From assembly GCF_958979055.1 (NCBI RefSeq), contig NC_084896.1, positions 25,174,501 to 25,238,500 on the forward strand: a DNA stretch of 64,000 bases, in the 5' to 3' direction. The position numbers were made by a program, and so were the translations under genes. The DNA is from Alnus glutinosa. Lineage: Eukaryota > Streptophyta > Magnoliopsida > Fagales > Betulaceae. The notes below the pieces were generated by a model. The model saw only the letters and a list, made by a program, of their open reading frames with translations, made no database searches and was not told the origin of the DNA. The stretch's first letter is position 1, and every line of letters begins with the position of its first letter. Of the stretch, positions 59,233-64,000 are shown one piece after another.

Positions 59233-61368
59233 AACAAAGTAGCCAATCTTCATTTAAGTAAACAAATTGATCCTAAACAAGAAGGATCTAGGAAGACAAA
59301 ATCTCCCTAAGTACAGCATTCAAAATAAAATTAGGACACTCCTCAAGCCAAACTCTATCCATCTCTAATGTGGAGGCCTCTTTTGCTAATAGATGAGCAA
59401 CATTGTTAGCCTCTCTGTTGACATGAGCGATAGTAACTTCTCTTAGTCCTTGCATTTCCATTTCTATACCCTCCACAAAAAGACCAGAAACGTCCTGTTT
59501 TGGGGATCTTGAGTTCACGTCATCTACCACTTGTTTTGCATCCCCTTCTAAAATAATCTCATAAAATCCCATATCTTTACAAAAAATCACTGCCTCGTAA
59601 GCTGCCATAGCCTCCGCTAACTTTGGTGCAGCTACAACCATTTTAGTAAGGGATTTTGCTCCAAGGACATTTCCATAATGATCTCTTGCCACAATACCAA
59701 TACCAACCCACTCCTTTATGGTATTAATAGATGCATCCCAGTTGACCTTGATAATACCCATAGGAGGGGGATACCATTCCATTTGGGGACTAGGAATGGT
59801 CGGCAGATTTTCCACATGAACGATCACATCTTCCTTTCTATTGCATCTTTGATACTCCTCAAGTTGCGCCACAGCCTCTGAATAAATAATCTGGGGATGG
59901 GAGAACGAAGACTCAAAAATGAGCTTATTTCGCCTTAACCAGATTCGTCTTGCAATAACAGCCATTAGGTTTAAATCTTCCATCTTCATCCGGTCCAAGC
60001 AAAATTCCATAAACTGCATAATCCTGTCTCCATTAAAAGCACATTTTTGAAAAATCATGGATCCACAACCCCACACATCTTGGGCAGCCGGGCAAGACCA
60101 CAACACGTGAACCACCGTCTCCTCTTCTCTGTAGCAGCAGGGACATGTACAATCTTCCACCATTTTTCTCTTAACAAGATTGCACTTTGTTGGGAGAAGG
60201 TCATTACAAGCCCGCCACATGAACATTTTAACAGAATTTGGAACCTCCAACTTCCAAATAGTCTTCCAAATTCTATTATTGAAAGATTCTCCAGAAGCAC
60301 TTCCCCTCCCCCTAAAAATATTTTCCATGCCCATATGGTATGCACTCCTAACAGAGAAAATCCCATCTGTGGTACCCTGCCAAACTAGTTTATCCGGAGG
60401 AAGAGAAGGACACAAAGGCATAGAAGCAATTACCTTAGCCTCATCTGGATTGAAAATGGAGTTGATAAGCCCCAAATTCCATGTGTGGGCCTCTTGATCT
60501 ATTAGGGTTGCTACAAGAGAATCTTCTGGAATTACCTTTGGAGGAGATTGAACAGCATAAGTAATAGGTGTTGGTAGCCACCTATCCTTCCAGATTTTCA
60601 CATTACTCCCATCACCAATTCTCCACACCAAACCGTCTTCAAGCAGCTCCCTTGCAGATAACAAACTTTTCCACACATAGGAAGGTCTATTCCCCAGTTC
60701 AGCCGACAGAAAAGAATCATGAGGAAAATATTTTCCTCGCAGCACCTGACTAACAAGGGAATGTGGAAATTTCAAAATACGCCAACCCTGTTTAGCAAGA
60801 AGTGCTTTGTTAAACATTATCAAATCCCTGAATCCAAGGCCCCCCATCGTTTTTGCTCTTCCCATCCTCGTCCAACTCATCCAATGAACCCTCGCATCAT
60901 TTGCCATATGCCCCCACCAAAATCTTTGCATCATCCCCTCAAGATCCCTACATAGAGAAATAGGCAACAGAAAAACGCTCATGCTATATGTAGGGATAGC
61001 CTGTACCACTGCTTTTAGAAGGATTTCCTTTCCCGCCTGAGAGAGAAACTTAATCTTCCAATTATTGAGCCGTTGCTGCACCCGATCTTTGATACTATTG
61101 AAAGACTGAATCTTAGACTTCCCAATAAAAGAGGGCAAGCCTAGATATTTGTCGATCCGTTCAACCTCAGAAAAACCCGAAGAATTAAGGATCTCCTGTC
61201 GTTTGGCTTCACAGGTATTTCGGCTAAAAAGAATCGCAGTCTTTTGGAGGTTTAATTTCTGCCCGGACCCATTTTCATAGATTTCTAGGATCCTCATTAA
61301 GCGTCTCCATTCCACCGAATTAGCTTTACAGAACAGCAAACTATCATCAGCAAACAGCAAATGACTAA
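59196..61368 (-). mobile_element. 5'-truncated LINE with zf-RVT and RNase H domains
   Basis: A minus-strand non-LTR retrotransposon, 5'-truncated. The open frame (about 59288-61360, 690 residues) starts at the reverse-transcriptase active site (HLLFADDSLLF) and lacks the upstream palm and fingers and the endonuclease. It continues through ILLKAVVQAIPTYSMSVFLL, a zf-RVT domain (CTCPCC...HVLWSC), and a C-terminal RNase H domain with the acidic residues in WDAS, AEAMAAYEA and EGDA plus HVNREANNVAH. It ends in 36 T on the plus strand (59196-59231), the tail of the element. No stop interrupts the frame, so insertion was recent. Its 5' junction falls at the edge of the foldback repeat at 61369. A clear target duplication was not found; only AAATTTTA is shared. 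Confidence 0.85.
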
Positions 61369-62239
61369 GGTTGGTCTAAATTTTACAAATCACTTCCTTT
61401 GATATTAAAATTAATTCAAAGATATTTATAGTTGACTTAATTTACAAATTGCTCCCTGTAATCAAATTCTGTTAAAAATAATAAAAATCACCAATAAAAT
61501 AGCGACATGTGTTGATTATAATAATAAAAATATATATTAAAAATATAAATAAATAGTACTTAAAAAATTATTTTTAAAAAATTTGAAAAAAGATAATAAG
61601 GGTGGTCGCGGTGGTTGTCGGTTGGGCAGCTACTCCTACAAGCCAACCCCGAGCTATGGCGGTGGCCAAGCGACCCCCAAAGGGGTGGCTGCCCCACCGA
61701 CAGTCACTCATTTTTTATTTTTTATTTTTTATTTTAAAAATAATATTTTTTAAGTTTTATTTATTTATATTTTTTTTATTATGTGGTTGGCCTAAATTTT
61801 ACAAATCGCCCCCTTTGATATTAAAATTAATTCAGAGATATCTGTAGTTGACTTAATTTACAAATTGCTCCCTATAATCAAATTCTGTTAAAAATAATAA
61901 AAATCGCTAATAAGATGGCGACACGTGTTGATTATAATATTAAAAATATAAATAAATAGTACTTAAAAAATTATTTTAAAAAAATTTGAAAAAAGATAAT
62001 AAGGATGGTCGCGGTGGTTGTCAGTTGGGCAGCTACCCCACAGGCCACCCCCCAGTCAAAGGGGTGGCTGCCCCCACCGACAGTCACTCATTTTTTTATT
62101 TATTTTTATTTTTTTAAAATAATATTTTTTAAGTTTTTTTTTTTATTATTCTAATCAATACGTGTCGACATCTTATTGGCGCCGACGTTGCGCTTAACTT
62201 AATTTGACTCTAGGAAACGATTTATAAATTAAGCCAACC
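61369..62239. repeat. Foldback element with an internal direct duplication (about 415-bp period)
   Basis: It starts GGTTGGTCTAAATTTTACAA and ends TTTATAAATTAAGCCAACC, imperfect inverted ends. Inside, two direct copies begin GGTTGG[TC]CTAAATTTTACAA at 61369 and about 61784. Each carries TGATATTAAAATTAATTCA, ATCAAATTCTGTTAAAAATA, a GC-rich block with GGTCGCGGTGGTTGTC and GGGGTGGCTGCCCC, and an A/T-rich end. The GC blocks can pair within each copy. The 81-codon ORF at 61602 runs through one GC block and is not a gene. Confidence 0.75.
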
Positions 62240-62645
62240 ATATGAATTAGCGATTTATGATTTAATCTAACCATAAAAACTAATGGTACAATTTGTTCTT
62301 CTTATAATTTTAAGTCTTTGTAACATTTCGGTCACTAAAATATTATGAAGTGATTGTCTTCCCCTCCGTATTGATGTTTTTGTAACATAATAGTTAAAGA
62401 TATGGATTAACTCTATTCTTGATGGGCTATTCAAAAATATTTGTTTAGTGTCATTTTTTTTACATATTTTTTACACATTCTTTTTTACAATTTCATCATT
62501 GAATATGTAGAATTCTTACGTGGTCTTACAAATTCAATTATAGATTTGTACATATTTTGTACGAAGATTGACAAGAGATGTGCAGAAAAAATGAAACAAA
62601 ACATTTTTCATTCAAATAACACAAAAGAGCAATGCTAGAAGAAAA
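62240..62645. other. Intergenic, no gene recognised
   Basis: AT-rich sequence with short T runs. The 65-codon ORF at 62441 is Phe/Ile/Asn-rich and not supported. Confidence 0.4.
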
Positions 62646-62789
62646 ACTCATGTCTCTCTTGTATCATCCTAAAATTGATGTGCCTTTAAAAATTATCATT
62701 AAATCAAACTCAAATAGTAGTTTATCACAAATTTAATGGTGATTTTAGAAATTATATTAATTTTAGGAAGACATAAAGAAGACATGAGT
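62646..62789. mobile_element. Short MITE with about 35-bp inverted ends, 144 bp
   Basis: It starts ACTCATGTCTCTCTTG and ends AAAGAAGACATGAGT; the arms also share TCCTAAAATTGAT and ATTAATTTTAGGA in opposite orientation. Both sides are A-rich (AAAA), so the target duplication is ambiguous and the superfamily is not assigned. Confidence 0.65.
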
Positions 62790-62834
62790 AAAAAACACAA
62801 GGTTGTCAATACGGTTAAAGCGAGGGGCTAAAAT

Positions 62835-63046
62835 TAGGCTTAGCAATTTTGACACGACTCGCGAATCCGACTCGAATACATAGGGTTTGGGTTTAGGCTA
62901 TAACCCGTTTATGACCCGTCAACCTGTTTATGATACGTTTATGACCAATTAACCCGTTTATGACATAATTATGACGCGTTTATGACACATTTTTTTTATC
63001 AAATTAGTTAAAATGATTGACACGACAACCCGAATTGCCAAGCCTA
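62835..63046. mobile_element. Short non-autonomous hAT element, 212 bp
   Basis: Ends TAGGCTTAGCAATTTTGACA and the complement CGAATTGCCAAGCCTA. A perfect 8-bp target duplication, GCTAAAAT, lies at 62827-62834 and 63047-63054. The interior repeats GTTTATGACCCGT/GTTTATGACGCGT-like units several times. No coding capacity. Confidence 0.85.
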
Positions 63047-63054
63047 GCTAAAAT

Positions 63055-63523
63055 TAGAGCAAAATTGGCTATCTTATTGATGGAATCAAAGAAGGTTTAT
63101 GCAAGAGATTGTGGAGTATTGAATATGTTAAAAGATATGCAAATTCTATAGCTCATATTATTGCTTGAGAGGCGACTTTTTATGTCATAGACAGAGTTCG
63201 GGTCGAAGAAATTTCAAAATGTATTTATATAAAGTAAGTAATTTGTTCCAATTAAAAAAAAGAAGAGAGAGAGAGAGAGGAGGATATATATAGCAATGGA
63301 CGATATATTAATTTAAAATTCAAATACTGAATTTTAGATAAATTCAGTGGAGATACTTTAAATTTGTAGAAGTCTCGGGGCACGTTCATGTAATTAACAA
63401 TTTCTATGTCCATTCCCATTTCCCCCGAGAACAACCAAACCCTCATTCAAAGTTCTTCGTCGAGTACAAAATTTCAAATTTGGGGGCAAAAAACTAATTA
63501 GGGTTTTTTTTGGGACGGCGAAC
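63055..63523. other. Upstream region of the PRKRIP1-like gene
   Basis: A (GA)n run lies at about 63264-63281. Composition becomes less AT-rich from about 63420 toward the start codon. No TATA box with clear spacing was seen. Confidence 0.4.
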
Positions 63524-63736
63524 ATGTCGATGGGGAGGCCCAAGGAGCTTCAGTTGGTTGGCAAGCCGGAGCCGTCGGCTGGCTCGAAGGCGCTTGTCGA
63601 GTACACGCCGCCTGTATTCAAGGAGGAAGAGGAGGACCTGGAGATCAAGCTCCGGCGGATCCTCGAGAACGTTCCAGTCCGCGTCAGCAATACCTCCGGT
63701 AGCTCCGCCGGCTCCGGCTCCGGAGACTTCCACCAG
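63524..63736 (+). CDS. PRKR-interacting protein 1 (PRKRIP1)-like splicing factor, first exon only
   Basis: The first exon encodes 71 residues from MSMGRPKELQ to GSGSGDFHQ and ends at a good donor (CAG|GTAATT). The rest lies beyond the window. The stretch GSSAGSGSGDFH matches the conserved core of PRKRIP1 (GSSAGAGSGEFH in animals). In animals this is a nuclear protein found in catalytic spliceosome complexes; it also binds double-stranded RNA and PKR, a kinase plants lack. The acidic KEEEEDLEIKLRRILENVP segment precedes the core, as in the family. The next exon should continue with a Tyr-Arg, then a long charged coiled coil. The region to 64000 is intron 1 as far as seen. Two Met codons (residues 1 and 3) are possible starts. 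Confidence 0.82.
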
Positions 63737-64000
63737 GTAATTTGTCCAAAATTTAAGCGTGCAGCGTTTTATTTTTTCTACTTATACTACTTTTTTGTTA
63801 CTGATTTGGGAATTGAATGCATTTGATTGCTTTGTCGTTGATGGTAGAATACATATATGGAGATAACGTGTATGTTTGAAGAATGTAGAATTATGAGGAG
63901 AGGTACCAAATTTGCATGTGACAAACTGGTTCTGTGAGCTATAAAAAGTGAATTGGTCATCTAGAGGCACACCCAGAATTCTTTTTAATGTGGGCGTATG

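Noticed and set aside
1-64000. CRISPR arrays, rRNA or tRNA genes, organellar insertions, endogenous viral genes
   Set aside because: Looked for by eye; none seen. Direct repeats here are tandem or transposon-derived, without regular spacers.

Overview
This window is AT-rich nuclear DNA from a flowering plant, most likely a woody eudicot. The evidence is spliced genes with GT-AG introns, plant-only families (PIP-type secreted peptides, a subgroup-22 R2R3-MYB, a lignin-type cinnamyl alcohol dehydrogenase), plant LINEs carrying zf-RVT and RNase H domains, and many small non-autonomous DNA transposons. Nothing points to bacterial, organellar or viral DNA. The species is not identified.

Layout. 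0-13 kb: two small divergent genes for PIP-type secreted peptides (3.6-3.9 kb on minus, 9.8-10.1 kb on plus) among a hAT MITE, a foldback repeat, a probable solo LTR and a Tourist-type MITE. 13.4-17.3 kb: a ten-exon RluA-family pseudouridine synthase (mitochondrial type 4), plus strand. 17.3-25 kb: repeat-rich intergenic DNA. 25.2-27.4 kb: a five-exon bona fide CAD gene with AC elements and a TATA box upstream, followed by a hAT element. 28.5-38 kb: tandem duplications, nested Tourist MITEs, and a possible decayed or unrecognised minus-strand transcription unit at 33.3-36.2 kb. 38.0-45.8 kb: a ten-exon UNC-50 family gene on minus, with a 5'-truncated LINE in intron 1 and one GC-AG intron. 47.8-48.6 kb: an intronless MYB44/70/73-type gene, minus. 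49-56 kb: intergenic DNA with a 79-base A tract and a CACTA MITE. 56.2-58.2 kb: a two-exon mitoferrin-like carrier, minus. 59.2-61.4 kb: a 5'-truncated LINE with an RNase H domain, next to a duplicated foldback element. 63.5 kb to the end: first exon of a PRKRIP1-like splicing factor gene, plus strand, cut by the window edge.

The genes do not form a pathway or cluster. They are independent loci: two signalling peptides, mitochondrial RNA modification, lignin synthesis, Golgi trafficking, stress/ABA transcription, mitochondrial iron import and pre-mRNA splicing. The only paralogous pair is the PIP peptides. The strongest unusual structures are mobile elements whose insertion history can be read from target-site duplications: a hAT element beside a duplicated empty site, a MITE inside a MITE, and a LINE in an intron. 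I found no convincing new multi-gene system. Exon coordinates were read by eye from splice signals, reading phase and family similarity, without database searches.
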